Assembly (NCBI RefSeq): GCF_036345995.1
Contig: NZ_CP107796.1
Coordinates: 5,828,001-5,892,000 of the forward strand
Direction: 5' to 3'
DNA from: Streptomyces sp. NBC_00557
GTDB taxonomy: Bacteria > Actinomycetota > Actinomycetes > Streptomycetales > Streptomycetaceae
DNA length: 64,000 nt
Shown here: positions 42,547 through 52,352 of the stretch, piece after piece
How positions within the stretch are numbered: position 1 is the first letter of the stretch
Layout: every line of letters starts with the position of its first letter
Made by a program: the position numbers and the translations under genes
The notes under the pieces: model-generated
The model's database searches: none
Told to the model about the DNA's origin: nothing
Seen by the model: only the letters and a program-made list of their open reading frames with translations

Positions 42547-43559
42547 CCGACGCCAGGATTCCGGCCGTACGGCTCGGCGCGGGCGGACCGGAGGTGGGCG
42601 TCCAGGGCCTCGGCTGCATGGGCATGAGCTTCGCGTACGGCCCCACGGACGCCGGCCAGGCGCGCGCCGCGCTGGAGCGGGCGCTGGAGCTGGGCGTGAC
42701 GCTGTACGACACGGCCGACGCCTACGGCGCGGGGGAGAACGAGCGCTTCCTCGCGCCCTTCTTCGCGGCGCACCGCGACGAGGTGGTGATCGCCACCAAG
42801 TTCGCGCTGTCGATCCCGGAGGACGACCCGACCAAGCGGGTCATCCGCAACGACGCCCCCTACATCCGCCAGGCCGTCGAGGGCAGCCTGAAGCGGCTCG
42901 GCGTCGACGTGATCGACCTCTACTACATGCACCGGCGCGATGTGAACGTCCCCATCGAGGAGACCGTCGGCACGATGGCGGAGCTGGTCCGCGAGGGCAA
43001 GGTCAAGCACCTCGGGCTGAGCGAGGTCACCGCCGACGAGCTGCGCGCCGCGCACGCCGTGCACCCGATCGCGGCCGTGCAGTCGGAGTGGTCGCTGTTC
43101 AGCCGGGACATCGAGGCGAGGGTCGTGCCGGCCGCGCGGGACCTGGGCGTCGCCCTCGTGCCGTACTCGCCGCTCGGCCGCGGCTTCCTCACCGGCTCCT
43201 TCACCCGCGCCGAACAGGAGCTGACCGCCGACGACTTCCGCCGTCAGCAGCCCCGCTTCACCGGCGCCAACGCGACCGCCAACGCCGCCCTGCTGGAGCC
43301 GGTCCGCGCCGCCGCCGAGGCCCACGGCGCCACCCTCGGCCAGGTCGCCCTGGCCTGGGTGCAGCAGCGGGCGACGGTCGACGCCCTCCCGGTGGTGCCC
43401 ATCCCGGGCACCCGCAAGCCGCAGCGGGTGGAGGAGAACGTGGCGGCGACCGCCCTCACCCTGACCGACGAGGAACTGGCCCTGCTGGAGCCGATCGCGG
43501 GCAAGGTGGCGGGCGAGCGCTACGCGGACATGGCGTTCACCTCCGCGGGCCGCGAATAG
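42543..43559 (+). CDS. Aldo/keto reductase
   Basis: Encodes 338 residues, translationally coupled to the MerR gene. The catalytic tetrad of the AKR barrel is D56, Y61, K86 and H130 (LYDTADAYGAGENE, ATKFALS, LYYMHRRD). NADPH-binding features include VALVPYSPLGRGFLTG and PIPGTRKPQRVEENV. It resembles YghZ/IolS-type reductases that act on aldehydes or quinones. Control by the coupled MerR protein is likely; substrate unknown. Confidence 0.95.
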   Translation: MTDARIPAVRLGAGGPEVGVQGLGCMGMSFAYGPTDAGQARAALERALELGVTLYDTADAYGAGENERFLAPFFAAHRDEVVIATKFALSIPEDDPTKRVIRNDAPYIRQAVEGSLKRLGVDVIDLYYMHRRDVNVPIEETVGTMAELVREGKVKHLGLSEVTADELRAAHAVHPIAAVQSEWSLFSRDIEARVVPAARDLGVALVPYSPLGRGFLTGSFTRAEQELTADDFRRQQPRFTGANATANAALLEPVRAAAEAHGATLGQVALAWVQQRATVDALPVVPIPGTRKPQRVEENVAATALTLTDEELALLEPIAGKVAGERYADMAFTSAGRE

Positions 43560-43560
43560 C

Positions 43561-44409
43561 TCACAGCTCCGCCAGCAACTCCGCCTTCTTGGAGGAGAAT
43601 TCCTCGTCGGTGACCAGCCCGGCCTGGTGCAGCTCGCCCAGGTGCCGGATCCGCTCGGCGATGTCGGCGGGGTCGCGCCGCGACGGGGCCGGTGCCACGG
43701 GCACCGGCCCCCTGGTGCGTACGGCGGCGAGGACGGCCGCCGCGAACGGCAGCGACTCGTGCACCGGCCCGTATCCCAGCCCGAACACCACCGCGGCCGG
43801 ATCCTGGTCGGCCGGCACGGGCGCCGCCGCCTCGGCCGACCTGCGCAGCAGGCGGAGATGCCCCTCGAACACCTCCGGCGAGCGCCACTCCACCCCGCTC
43901 AGCTCCGTGACCGGGTAACTCTGGTCGCCCGCCTTCCACTTCGCCGACGACGCACCCGTCCACGACCAGCGGAACTGCACCGCCGTACCGTCGAAGCTCG
44001 CCTTGCCGTCGTACGCCTTGAAGGACAGCGGCACCTCGGGCGCGGCCACCAGGTGGTGCTCCACGGGCCCCGACTCGGTCAACAGCCCCTTCAACTCGTC
44101 CGCGTAGTACTCGGCGAGCGTCTCCCGCTCGGCCGGCAGCACCAGCCGGTACGGGTCCGAGCCCTCCTTCAGCTGCCCGGCCGCCGCCTCCATCAGCGGA
44201 TCCGCGCCGGCCCGCGGCAGCAGCCGCAGGACAACCGTGCCGCGCTTGCCCGGACCGATCGTCACGCCCTCGACCGCGGACAGCGGGATGCGCCGCTCCC
44301 CGAGCGCCTGGAACAGCTTCGGTGCCCGAATCCCCCGTTCGTAACGGATGAGCACGGAGTCGGACTCGAACTCCCAGACGGCATGAAATCCCGCCAGTAC
44401 GTCACCCAT
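43561..44409 (-). CDS. DUF4429 protein with C-terminal SHOCT motif
   Basis: Encodes 282 residues from ATG 44409; another ATG three codons upstream is possible. Two DUF4429 units (PH-like beta folds) cover residues 1-195, for example VWEFESDSVLIRYERGI and VQFRWSWTGASSAKWKAGD. The last 35 residues are a SHOCT helix pair (ADIAERIRHLGELHQAGLVTDEEF, seen as IRHLGELHQAGLVTDEEFSS). Both domains are found in cytosolic or membrane-associated proteins of unknown role. It converges on the aldo/keto reductase with stops one base apart. Confidence 0.87.
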   Translation of the reverse strand: MGDVLAGFHAVWEFESDSVLIRYERGIRAPKLFQALGERRIPLSAVEGVTIGPGKRGTVVLRLLPRAGADPLMEAAAGQLKEGSDPYRLVLPAERETLAEYYADELKGLLTESGPVEHHLVAAPEVPLSFKAYDGKASFDGTAVQFRWSWTGASSAKWKAGDQSYPVTELSGVEWRSPEVFEGHLRLLRRSAEAAAPVPADQDPAAVVFGLGYGPVHESLPFAAAVLAAVRTRGPVPVAPAPSRRDPADIAERIRHLGELHQAGLVTDEEFSSKKAELLAEL

Positions 44410-44475
44410 GCGGCTCATCGTATGCGGCACGTGCTCCTCCGTCGCCACCCGCGCAGACCGCACTTCCTGTTGTTT

Positions 44476-45693
44476 CTACGCGCGTCCGGCGGGAGACGCG
44501 CCGGAAAGACCGGCTCGGCACGCGTCGTTGTCGTGGGCGCACGTCACCGCGTCGTACGCCCCGACGGCCACGTCGGCCAGGTTGCGCAGACTGTCCGTGC
44601 CCGGCTGGAAATAGCCGGCGTGACCCCGCGCGTCCCGGGCGGACAGCACCCGCGCGCCGAACGCGGACGACACCGGATCGGCGCCGTGCCCGAGCCCGCC
44701 GAGCTCCAGATACGGCACGTCCTGGATCCAGTCGCTCGCGTCGCGCATCGCCCACACCCGCGCCCCGGTGCCCAGGTGCGAGGCGCTGGAGACCCGCATG
44801 CCGGGGCTCGCCGCCACCGCTATGTCGGTGACCCGGCGGGGCATCGCGTGCGCCGCGACCCCGCAGACCACCGAGCCGTAGCTGTGGCAGACCATCGCCA
44901 CCGGGGCCCGCCCGGGCAGGGCGTCCAGCAGGGCGTCCAGCCGTACGGCGCCCTCCGCGGCGCGCCCGCCGGTCGCCGCGTCCATGCCGAGCCCGTCGGG
45001 GGCGGTGTAGTCGGCCCAGGCGATCACGGCCGTACGGACCGCGGGGCTCTGGGCGCGCTCCGCCGCGTACAGCGCCTTGGCCATGCCGACCGGGGCGGTG
45101 TACGGGCGGCCCGTCTTCTGGAAGGTGAGCAGATCGGTGTCGACGCCGGGGACGACGACGGCGATCCGCTCGGCCTTGTCGAGGCTTCCGAACACCTCCG
45201 CGATCCGGCCCGAGCCCTCGGGGTCGAAGGCCAGGATGTGCCGGCCGGCGGTCAGCAGCGACTCGTAGCGGTGCATACGGATGCCCGCGTCCTGCTGGCC
45301 GGCCGCGCTGAGCCGGCTGTCGTGCATGCGTTTGCGCTCGACCTCGCGCTGCTGCTCCAGCGCCACGTGGTTGGCGCGGTAGCGCAGGGTGACGGGCGCG
45401 CCGTTCATGTTGCCGACCGCGAGCGGGTAGCGGCGGGCGAGACGGCGCTGGTCCTCCGGCGAGAGGGAGGCGAAGAAACGGCTGAGCACGGCCGGTGCGG
45501 CATGCGGGTCCGGCAGATGGAGGCCGTGGACGCTGCCCTGCTCCCACTCGGCGAGCGAGGCCTGCAGTGCGGTCGACTCCCGGTGGCTGCGCAGGGCGGT
45601 CCAGCCGGTGGTCGCGAGCATCACGAACACCACGGCCAGCGCCAGCAGCGCGCGCCAGACGTTCAGTTGCGGGGAGGTGTCGAAGGAAGTCAC
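44476..45693 (-). CDS. DUF1023-type alpha/beta-hydrolase, membrane-anchored
   Basis: Encodes 405 residues. An N-terminal helix (VWRALLALAVVFVMLATTGWT) anchors the protein with the enzyme outside. The nucleophile is Ser in MVCHSYGSVVCG, preceded by IAVVVPGVDTDL and VIAWADYTAPDG, as in DUF1023 hydrolases; an acid (ARVWAMRDASDWI) and a late His (ARGHAGYFQPGTDSL) follow. Substrate unknown. The DUF4429 gene lies 66 bp downstream on the same strand. Confidence 0.87.
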   Translation of the reverse strand: MTSFDTSPQLNVWRALLALAVVFVMLATTGWTALRSHRESTALQASLAEWEQGSVHGLHLPDPHAAPAVLSRFFASLSPEDQRRLARRYPLAVGNMNGAPVTLRYRANHVALEQQREVERKRMHDSRLSAAGQQDAGIRMHRYESLLTAGRHILAFDPEGSGRIAEVFGSLDKAERIAVVVPGVDTDLLTFQKTGRPYTAPVGMAKALYAAERAQSPAVRTAVIAWADYTAPDGLGMDAATGGRAAEGAVRLDALLDALPGRAPVAMVCHSYGSVVCGVAAHAMPRRVTDIAVAASPGMRVSSASHLGTGARVWAMRDASDWIQDVPYLELGGLGHGADPVSSAFGARVLSARDARGHAGYFQPGTDSLRNLADVAVGAYDAVTCAHDNDACRAGLSGASPAGRA

Positions 45694-45776
45694 TGGGAGG
45701 ACACACTAGGAGAACGAGAGGGTCTCGGGGTAACCGAGTGACCGGTATCACGTTTCGACGGGCATCGAACGAGTCG

Positions 45777-46412
45777 TCAACGATCTTCTGACGTGCGCCA
45801 CTTCCCGGTGAGCGCCGAAGCCACCTGGTCGAGGTAGGACGCGGTGAGTTGACGCATGGCGTCCAGGCTGAAGTCGTCGCCCGTGGACCACTGCCGCTCC
45901 GTGACCCTTATCACGCCGCCGAACACGGCCACGGCCAGCCTGGGCCGCGGGTCGGCGTCCACGTCCACGCCCTCGCGCTCGGCCAGCAGCCGGGCGATCG
46001 TCTCCTCCGTCGCAGCCGAGCGGCGCAGGTGCGCGGCGAGCAGCGCGGGCGTCGACTCGATCGTGCGGTACATGCGCAGATACAGCTCGACCGGGACGCA
46101 CGTCTCCACCGTCTCCCGGATCGCGTCCCACCCCTCCAGGACCGCCTGCCGCAGCGCGTCCAGTGGCGCCTCGTGCGGCGGACGCGCGCGTACGGCGTCG
46201 ACGAAGCGCGCCTCCGTCATCTCCTGGACCGCGAACGCCGCGTCCTCCTTGCCGGCGAAGTAGCGGAAGAAGGTGCGCTGCGAGACGTCGGCGGCCTCGG
46301 CGATCTCGTCGACGGTCGTGTGCTCGTACCCCTGGGTCGTGAACAGCTCGAGGGCGGCCCGCAGCAGCGCTTCCCGGGTGCGCTGTTTCTTGCGTTCGCG
46401 CAGCGTTTCCAT
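45777..46412 (-). CDS. TetR-family repressor of the adjacent MFS exporter
   Basis: Encodes 211 residues. The helix-turn-helix is at about 10-56 (TREALLRAALELFTTQGYEHTTVDEIAEAADVSQRTFFRYF, seen in blocks such as TTVDEIAEAADVSQRTFFRY). The ligand-binding helices follow. It diverges from a DHA2-type MFS gene with 66 bp between, a standard efflux/repressor pairing. A 5-3-5 palindrome overlies its upstream region. Confidence 0.95.
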   Translation of the reverse strand: METLRERKKQRTREALLRAALELFTTQGYEHTTVDEIAEAADVSQRTFFRYFAGKEDAAFAVQEMTEARFVDAVRARPPHEAPLDALRQAVLEGWDAIRETVETCVPVELYLRMYRTIESTPALLAAHLRRSAATEETIARLLAEREGVDVDADPRPRLAVAVFGGVIRVTERQWSTGDDFSLDAMRQLTASYLDQVASALTGKWRTSEDR

Positions 46413-46416
46413 AGGT

Positions 46417-46429
46417 GTCAGTTACTGAC
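46417..46429. promoter_or_regulatory. Candidate TetR operator
   Basis: GTCAGTTACTGAC is a perfect 5-3-5 palindrome in the 66-bp TetR/MFS gap; further TGTCA elements follow at 46443-46464. Confidence 0.5.
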
Positions 46430-46441
46430 GGATGAAATCGT

Positions 46442-46471
46442 TTGTCAAATGTCAGAGGCTGTCACTAGCCT
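46442..46471 (+). promoter_or_regulatory. Candidate promoter for the MFS gene
   Basis: TTGTCA (46442-46447), an 18-bp spacer and TAGCCT (46466-46471). Transcription would begin at about 46478-46479, exactly at the ATG, predicting a leaderless mRNA; no ribosome-binding site is present. Confidence 0.5.
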
Positions 46472-46478
46472 CATGGGT

Positions 46479-48098
46479 ATGACTAGTCAGACCACCATCG
46501 ATGCGACGGGGCCGGAGGGCGCGGCGCCCAAGGCCCCGCTCGAGTCGCCTCCGGCCGGGGGGCTGCGCGGCCATCCCTGGCTCACCCTGATCACCGTCGC
46601 CGTCGGCGTCATGATGGTGGCCCTCGACGGCACCATCGTGGCCATCGCCAACCCGGCGATCCAGAAGGACCTGGGGGCCACCTTCGCCCAGGTGCAGTGG
46701 ATCACCAACGGCTACTTCCTCGCCCTCGCGGTCTCCCTGATCACCGCGGGCAAGCTCGGCGACCGCTTCGGCCACCGGCAGACCTTCCTCATCGGCGTCA
46801 CCGGCTTCGCCGCCGCCTCCGGCGCCATCGGCCTGTCCCACAGCATCGCCGCGGTCGTCACGTTCCGCGTGTTCCAGGGCCTGTTCGGCGCGCTGCTGAT
46901 GCCGGCCGCGCTCGGCCTGCTGCGGGCCACCTTCCCGGCCGAGAAGCTCAACATGGCCATCGGCATCTGGGGCATGGTGATCGGCGCGTCCACCGCGGGC
47001 GGCCCGATCCTCGGCGGCGTCCTCGTCGAGCACGTCGACTGGCAGTCGGTGTTCTTCATCAACGTGCCGGTGGGAGCGCTCGCCCTGCTCCTGGGCGTGC
47101 TGATCCTGCTCGACCACCGCGCGGAGAACGCCCCGCGCTCCTTCGACCTGCTCGGCATCGCGCTGCTCTCCGGCGCGATGTTCTGCCTGGTCTGGGCCCT
47201 GATCAAGGCCCCGACCTGGGGCTGGGGCGACGGCAGGACGTGGTTGTTCATCGGCGCGTCCGCGGTGCTCTTCGCCGTGTTCTCGTTCTGGGAGACCAGG
47301 GTCGAGGAGCCGCTGATCCCGCTGGGTCTCTTCCGCTCGGTCCCGCTCTCGGCCGGTGTCGTCCTGATGGTCCTGATGGCCATCGCGTTCATGGGAGGCC
47401 TGTTCTTCGTCACCTTCTACCTGCAGAACGTGCACGGCATGAGCCCCATCGACGCGGGCCTGCACCTGCTGCCGCTCACCGGCATGATGATCGTCGGCTC
47501 GCCGCTCGCCGGCGCCGCGATCACCAAGCTCGGCCCGCGCATCCCGCTGGCCGGCGGCATGGCCGCGACCGCGATCGCCATGTACGGCATGTCGACGCTC
47601 CAGGCCGGCACCGGCAGCGGTGTGATGTCCGTCTGGTTCGCGCTCCTCGGCCTCGGCCTCGCGCCGGTCATGGTCGGCGCGACGGAGGTCATCGTCGGCA
47701 ACGCCCCGATGGAGCTGTCCGGCGTCGCCGGCGGCCTCCAGCAGGCGGCCATGCAGATCGGCGGCAGCCTCGGTACGGCCGTCCTGGGCGCCGTGATGGC
47801 CTCCAAGGTGGACAGCGACCTGCCGGGCAACTGGGCGGGCGCGGGCCTGCCGAAGCTGACGCCGGATCAGCTGGACAAGGCCTCCGAGGCGGTCCAGGTC
47901 GGTGTCGCCCCGGTGCCGAAGGGCGTGCCGGAGCAGATCGCCGCGAAGATCACCGAGGTCGCCCACCACACCTTCATCTCCGGCATGAGCCTCGCCTCCC
48001 TGGTCGCGGCGGGCGTGGCGGCGGTCGCCGTTCTGGTCGCGCTGCTCACCAAGCGGGGCGCGAACGCGGAGGCCGGCGCGGGCGTTGGCCACATCTGA
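46479..48098 (+). CDS. MFS drug-efflux transporter, DHA2 (14-helix) type
   Basis: Encodes 539 residues from ATG 46479 (an ATG two codons earlier is also in frame). Fourteen hydrophobic segments are readable. Motif A is GKLGDRFGHRQTF, motif C-like GPILGGVLVEHVDWQSVFFINVP appears in two blocks (GGPILGG, WQSVFFINVPVG), and the first helix carries MMVALDGTIVAIANPAI with the conserved Asp. Such proton antiporters export drugs, dyes or self-made antibiotics. Regulated by the divergent TetR protein. Confidence 0.95.
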   Translation: MTSQTTIDATGPEGAAPKAPLESPPAGGLRGHPWLTLITVAVGVMMVALDGTIVAIANPAIQKDLGATFAQVQWITNGYFLALAVSLITAGKLGDRFGHRQTFLIGVTGFAAASGAIGLSHSIAAVVTFRVFQGLFGALLMPAALGLLRATFPAEKLNMAIGIWGMVIGASTAGGPILGGVLVEHVDWQSVFFINVPVGALALLLGVLILLDHRAENAPRSFDLLGIALLSGAMFCLVWALIKAPTWGWGDGRTWLFIGASAVLFAVFSFWETRVEEPLIPLGLFRSVPLSAGVVLMVLMAIAFMGGLFFVTFYLQNVHGMSPIDAGLHLLPLTGMMIVGSPLAGAAITKLGPRIPLAGGMAATAIAMYGMSTLQAGTGSGVMSVWFALLGLGLAPVMVGATEVIVGNAPMELSGVAGGLQQAAMQIGGSLGTAVLGAVMASKVDSDLPGNWAGAGLPKLTPDQLDKASEAVQVGVAPVPKGVPEQIAAKITEVAHHTFISGMSLASLVAAGVAAVAVLVALLTKRGANAEAGAGVGHI

Positions 48099-48338
48099 GG
48101 CCGCCTCCCCGCCGGATCCGGCTGCGGAGTTCGCCTATCAGGGTGACTCCGCTAAAGATCGCTCGCACCGGCGCGCGCCACGGGTCACAGTTGGTCAAGT
48201 CCTCCGCAGGGCATGGGAGGACGCCGGGCCGTGGCGCGCGCTGCTGGGAGGGGGGCAGCGCGCGCAGGTCTGCCGGCGGAGAACCGGGGTACCCGCACAT
48301 CGAAGCCGAACTGTCCATACGGCCTCAGGGAGTTGATG

Positions 48339-48644
48339 ATGGCAGGCTTCGGGCACGGAACGCGCGGGTACCCCCGGTCACGTGGCCGCACGTGGCACCG
48401 GACCGGGCCGGACCGTGCGACGCTCGGCATCATCGGCACGATCTGTGCCGTGGCCGGTTTCTTCGCCCTGGGCATCGTCCTCGGCCCGGTGGCGGTGTTC
48501 TGCGGCTGGCAGTCCATGGGCCGCACCTGGTCCAACGACCGGAACGTCCCGGCTCTGGTGGCGCTGGTCCTGGGAGCGATCGACACGCTCCTGGCCATCG
48601 TCGCCCTGGCAGGCGCGGCGACCTGGGGCCACGGGCTGCTGTAG
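48339..48644 (+). CDS. Small two-helix membrane protein (DUF4190-like)
   Basis: Encodes 101 residues from ATG 48339, with GGGAG six bases upstream. A basic, Gly/Arg-rich N-terminus is followed by two hydrophobic segments (LGIIGTICAVAGFFALGIVLGPVAVFCGW, seen as two blocks, and VPALVALVLGAIDTLLAIVALAG). The pattern G-x-x-x-G...AVFCGWQSMGRT resembles DUF4190 domains. No function known. The 240 bp before it contains nothing recognisable. Confidence 0.6.
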   Translation: MAGFGHGTRGYPRSRGRTWHRTGPDRATLGIIGTICAVAGFFALGIVLGPVAVFCGWQSMGRTWSNDRNVPALVALVLGAIDTLLAIVALAGAATWGHGLL

Positions 48645-48660
48645 GCGAGGGGTCCCGGTT

Positions 48661-48702
48661 GCGGGGTGCGGGGGCCGCCCGACGCGCGACCGCGCACCCT
48701 GC
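48661..48702. terminator. Hairpin between the small membrane protein and channel genes
   Basis: GCGGGGTGCG (48661-48670) pairs with CGCACCCTGC (48693-48702) with one G-U wobble, between convergent stops at 48644 and 48734. Confidence 0.45.
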
Positions 48703-48733
48703 GGCCGGCCGGCCGCCGCGGCTGGGCCACCGG

Positions 48734-49477
48734 TCAACTCCGTTGCTGCTCGCGCTCCTCGGTCAACCGGGCCACCTCGGCGCGCAGCAACCGCACCTCC
48801 TCGGCCAACTCGGCGATGGCCAGCGTCTGCCGCCGCTCCTCGGCGTCGTCCTTCTCGAACCGCGAGATGAACCACGCCGCGATGTTCGCGGTGACCACAC
48901 CGAGCAGCGCGATCCCGGACAGCATCAGCCCGACGGCGATCATCCGCCCCAGCCCGGTCGTCGGCGCGTGATCCCCGTATCCCACGGTCGTCATCGTCGT
49001 GAACGACCACCACACCGCGTCACCCAGCGTCCGGATGTTCCCGTGCGGCGCGTCCCGCTCCACGGACAGCACGGCGAGCGACCCGAACATCAGCAGCCCG
49101 ATCACGGCCCCGCCGACGTACGTCGTCAGCCGGATCTGCGAGGCCATCCGCGCCCGCCGCCCCACCAGCAGCAGCGTCGACACCATCCGCAGCAACCGCA
49201 GCGGCTGCAGCAGCGGCAGCACCACCGCGCACAGGTCCATCCAGTGCGTGCGGACGAACTCCCGCCGACGCGGGGTGAGCGCCAGCCGCATCAGGTAGTC
49301 CACCGCGAACGCGGCCCACACCACCCACTCCGTGGCGGTGCACACGACCGTCACGGAGCGGCGCGCGGGGTTGTCCACGATCGGCACGGCATAGGCGACG
49401 GCGAACGCCACCGCCAGCGCCAGCAGGGGGCGTTGGGTACGCCGCTCCCAACGCGCCTGCGCCGACCGCTCGTTCAT
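48734..49477 (-). CDS. Potassium-channel protein, voltage-gated-like
   Basis: Encodes 247 residues. Four N-terminal hydrophobic segments include WMDLCAVVLPLLQPLRLLRMV, an arginine-bearing S4-like helix (LRLLRMVSTLLLVGRRARM). The pore helix and K+ filter are WWSFTTMTTVGYGD, followed by the S6 helix IAVGLMLSGIALLGVVTANIAAW. The C-terminus is a charged coiled coil (EERRQTLAIAELAEEVRLLR, continuing) that probably assembles the tetramer in the cytosol. Ion selectivity for K+ follows from TVGYGD. Confidence 0.93.
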   Translation of the reverse strand: MNERSAQARWERRTQRPLLALAVAFAVAYAVPIVDNPARRSVTVVCTATEWVVWAAFAVDYLMRLALTPRRREFVRTHWMDLCAVVLPLLQPLRLLRMVSTLLLVGRRARMASQIRLTTYVGGAVIGLLMFGSLAVLSVERDAPHGNIRTLGDAVWWSFTTMTTVGYGDHAPTTGLGRMIAVGLMLSGIALLGVVTANIAAWFISRFEKDDAEERRQTLAIAELAEEVRLLRAEVARLTEEREQQRS

Positions 49478-49491
49478 ACCCGCATCGTAAA

Positions 49492-49537
49492 CGCGCCCCG
49501 AAGGGGGCGCGGGGAACTGCGCGACCAGCCCCCGCGC
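49492..49537. repeat. Streptomyces intergenic repeat element
   Basis: CGCGCCCC-GAAG-GGGGCGCG forms a perfect hairpin (49492-49511), continuing into GGGGAACTGCGCGACCAG and CCCCCGCG. I recall this string in many copies between genes of Streptomyces chromosomes; it lies upstream of the channel gene. Confidence 0.65.
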
Positions 49538-49604
49538 ACCCGCACCCGGCAACGAACAAGCAGGCTCTCCCCAGATGCCGCCCGGCCGAAGCCGAGCGCC
49601 GCGG

Positions 49605-52352
49605 CTACGCGTCGCCGCCCGCCGCCCCCGGATCCGCCGCCGACACGTCCAGCAGCTGGTACCGGTCGATGGCCTGCTTCAGCACCGAGCGGTCGACCTT
49701 GCCCTCACGGGCCAGCTCGGTGAGCACCGCGACCACGATCGACTGGGCGTCGATGTGGAAGAAGCGGCGCGCCGCACCGCGCGTGTCGGCGAAGCCGAAG
49801 CCGTCCGCGCCCAGCGACTGGTACGTCCCCGGCACCCAGCGCGCGATCTGGTCCGGAACGGAGCGCATCCAGTCGGACACGGCCACGAACGGACCCTCGG
49901 CGCCGCCGAGCTTGCGCGTCACGTACGGCACCCGCTGCTCCTCCTCCGGGTGCAGCAGGTTGTGCTCCTCGCACGCCACCGCCTCGCGGCGCAGCTCGTT
50001 CCAGGAGGTGGCCGACCAGACGTCGGCGCGCACGTTCCACTCCGCGGCCAGGATCCGCTGCGCCTCCAGCGCCCACGGCACCGCCACGCCCGACGCCATG
50101 ATCTGCGCCGGGACGGAGCCGCCGGTGCCGTCGCTCAGCTTGTAGACGCCCTTGAGGATGCCCTCGACGTCCACGTTCGCCGGCTCGGCCGGGTGCTGGA
50201 TGGGCTCGTTGTAGACGGTCAGGTAGTAGAAGACGTCCTCGCCGTGCGGGTGCTCGGCGTCGCCGCCGTACATGCGGCGCAGGCCGTCCTTGACGATGTG
50301 CGCGATCTCGTACGCGTACGCCGGGTCGTACGCCACGCACGCCGGGTTGGTCGAGGCCAGCAGCTGGGAGTGGCCGTCCGCGTGCTGCAGACCCTCGCCG
50401 GTCAGGGTCGTACGGCCGGCCGTCGCGCCCAGGACGAAACCGCGTGCCAGCTGGTCGGCCATCTGCCAGAACTGGTCGCCGGTGCGCTGGAAACCGAACA
50501 TCGAGTAGAAGACGTAGACCGGGATCAGCGGCTCGCCGTGCGTGGCGTAGGCCGAGCCGGCCGCGATGAGGGAGGCCGTGCAGCCCGCCTCGGAGATGCC
50601 GTCGTGCAGCATCTGGCCGGTCGGCGACTCCTTGTAGGCGAGCAGCAGGTCCCGGTCGACCGCCTCGTACTGCTGGCCGAGCGGGTTGTAGATCTTCGCG
50701 CTCGGGAAGAAGGAGTCCATGCCGAACGTGCGGTACTCGTCCGGCGCGATCAGCACGAACCGCTTGCCGATCTCCTTGTCCCGCATGAGGTCCTTCAGGA
50801 GCCGGACGAACGCCATCGTCGTGGCGATGGACTGCTGGCCCGAGCCCTTCTTCACCGTCGCGTACACCTTGTCGTCCGGCAGCGCGAGCGGCTTGGAGCG
50901 CACGACGCGCGTGGGGACGTACCCGCCGCACGCCTTGCGCATGTCGTGCATGTACTGGATCTCCTCGGTGTCCCGGCCCGGGTGGTAGTACGGCGGCGCG
51001 CCGGACTCCAGCTCCTTGTCGGAGATCGGCAGGTGCAGCCGGTCCCGGAAGCGCTTGAGGTCGTCGACCGTCAGCTTCTTCATCTGGTGCGTGGCGTTGC
51101 GGCCCTCGAAGTTCGGGCCCAGCGTCCAGCCCTTGACCGTCTTGGCCAGGATGACCGTCGGCTGGCCCTTGTGCTCCAGGGCCGCCTTGTACGCGGCGTA
51201 GATCTTCCGGTGGTCGTGACCGCCGCGGCCCAGCATCAGGATCTGGTGGTCGGTCATGTTCTCGACCATCGCGCGCAGCCGTACGTCGTCGCCGAAGAAG
51301 TGCTCGCGGATGTACGCGCCGGACTCGGTGGCGTAGGTCTGGAACTGGCCGTCCGGCGTGGTGTTCATCTTGTTGACCAGCACGCCGTCGCGGTCCTGCG
51401 CGAGCAGCGGGTCCCAGGTGCGGTCCCAGATCAGCTTGATCACGTTCCAGCCGGCGCCGCGGAAGATGGACTCCAGCTCCTGGATGATCTTGCCGTTGCC
51501 GCGCACCGGGCCGTCGAGCCGCTGCAGGTTGCAGTTGACCACGAAGGTCAGGTTGTCCAGGCCCTCGCGCGCGGCGATGGACAGCTGGCCGAGCGACTCC
51601 GGCTCGTCCATCTCGCCGTCGCCGAGGAAGGCCCACACGTGGGACTTGGAGGTGTCGGCGATCCCGCGCGCGTGCATGTAGCGGTTCATCCGCGCCTGGT
51701 AGATCGCGGCGAGCGGGCCGAGGCCCATGGAGACCGTCGGGAACTCCCAGAAGTCCGGCATGGAGCGCGGGTGCGGGTAGCTGGACAGGCCGTTGGGGTA
51801 CTTGGACTTCTCCTGGCGGAAGCCGTCCAGCTGGTCCTCGGTGAGCCGGTCGAGCAGGTACGCGCGCGCGTAGATGCCCGGCGAGGCGTGGCCCTGGAAG
51901 AAGACCTGGTCGCCGCCGTCGCCCTCGTCCTTGCCGCGGAAGAAGTGGTTGAACCCGACGTCGTACAGCGAGGCGGAGGAGGCGAAGGTGGCGATGTGGC
52001 CGCCGACGCCGATGCCGGGACGCTGGGCGCGCGAGACCATCACCGCGGCGTTCCAGCGGGTGGCGTTGAGGATCTTGCGCTCGATCTCCTCGTTGCCCGG
52101 GAAGAACGGCTCGTCCTTGGTGGCGATGGTGTTGACGTAGTCCGTGCTGCGCATCTCGGGCACGGCGACGCGTCGCTCGCGGGCGCGCTCGATCAGCCGC
52201 AGCATGAGATAGCGGGCCCGCTCCCGGCCGCGCTCGTCGACGGCGGCGTCCAGGGAGTCGAGCCACTCCTGGGTTTCCTCGGGATCGAAGTCAGGAACCT
52301 GACTCGGAAGGCCGCCAATGATGATCGGATTGCGATCGGATCCGGAAGCCAC
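49605..52352 (-). CDS. aceE: Pyruvate dehydrogenase E1 component, homodimeric
   Basis: Encodes 915 residues from GTG 52352, with AAGGAA upstream; longer frames lack gene character. It decarboxylates pyruvate with thiamine diphosphate and passes the acetyl group to E2 lipoate. TPP/Mg site: [15 protein letters not shown]...NCNLQRLDG. Other blocks are [49 protein letters not shown], shown in part, and [20 protein letters not shown]. Length (~900) marks the single-chain type usual in actinobacteria. It is monocistronic, with a long upstream region holding a 9-bp inverted repeat. Confidence 0.97.
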   Translation of the reverse strand: MASGSDRNPIIIGGLPSQVPDFDPEETQEWLDSLDAAVDERGRERARYLMLRLIERARERRVAVPEMRSTDYVNTIATKDEPFFPGNEEIERKILNATRWNAAVMVSRAQRPGIGVGGHIATFASSASLYDVGFNHFFRGKDEGDGGDQVFFQGHASPGIYARAYLLDRLTEDQLDGFRQEKSKYPNGLSSYPHPRSMPDFWEFPTVSMGLGPLAAIYQARMNRYMHARGIADTSKSHVWAFLGDGEMDEPESLGQLSIAAREGLDNLTFVVNCNLQRLDGPVRGNGKIIQELESIFRGAGWNVIKLIWDRTWDPLLAQDRDGVLVNKMNTTPDGQFQTYATESGAYIREHFFGDDVRLRAMVENMTDHQILMLGRGGHDHRKIYAAYKAALEHKGQPTVILAKTVKGWTLGPNFEGRNATHQMKKLTVDDLKRFRDRLHLPISDKELESGAPPYYHPGRDTEEIQYMHDMRKACGGYVPTRVVRSKPLALPDDKVYATVKKGSGQQSIATTMAFVRLLKDLMRDKEIGKRFVLIAPDEYRTFGMDSFFPSAKIYNPLGQQYEAVDRDLLLAYKESPTGQMLHDGISEAGCTASLIAAGSAYATHGEPLIPVYVFYSMFGFQRTGDQFWQMADQLARGFVLGATAGRTTLTGEGLQHADGHSQLLASTNPACVAYDPAYAYEIAHIVKDGLRRMYGGDAEHPHGEDVFYYLTVYNEPIQHPAEPANVDVEGILKGVYKLSDGTGGSVPAQIMASGVAVPWALEAQRILAAEWNVRADVWSATSWNELRREAVACEEHNLLHPEEEQRVPYVTRKLGGAEGPFVAVSDWMRSVPDQIARWVPGTYQSLGADGFGFADTRGAARRFFHIDAQSIVVAVLTELAREGKVDRSVLKQAIDRYQLLDVSAADPGAAGGDA

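Noticed and set aside
46452..48092. 546-codon antisense frame under the MFS transporter
   Set aside because: Charged His/Arg/Glu/Asp-rich mirror of a hydrophobic membrane protein, a common artefact.
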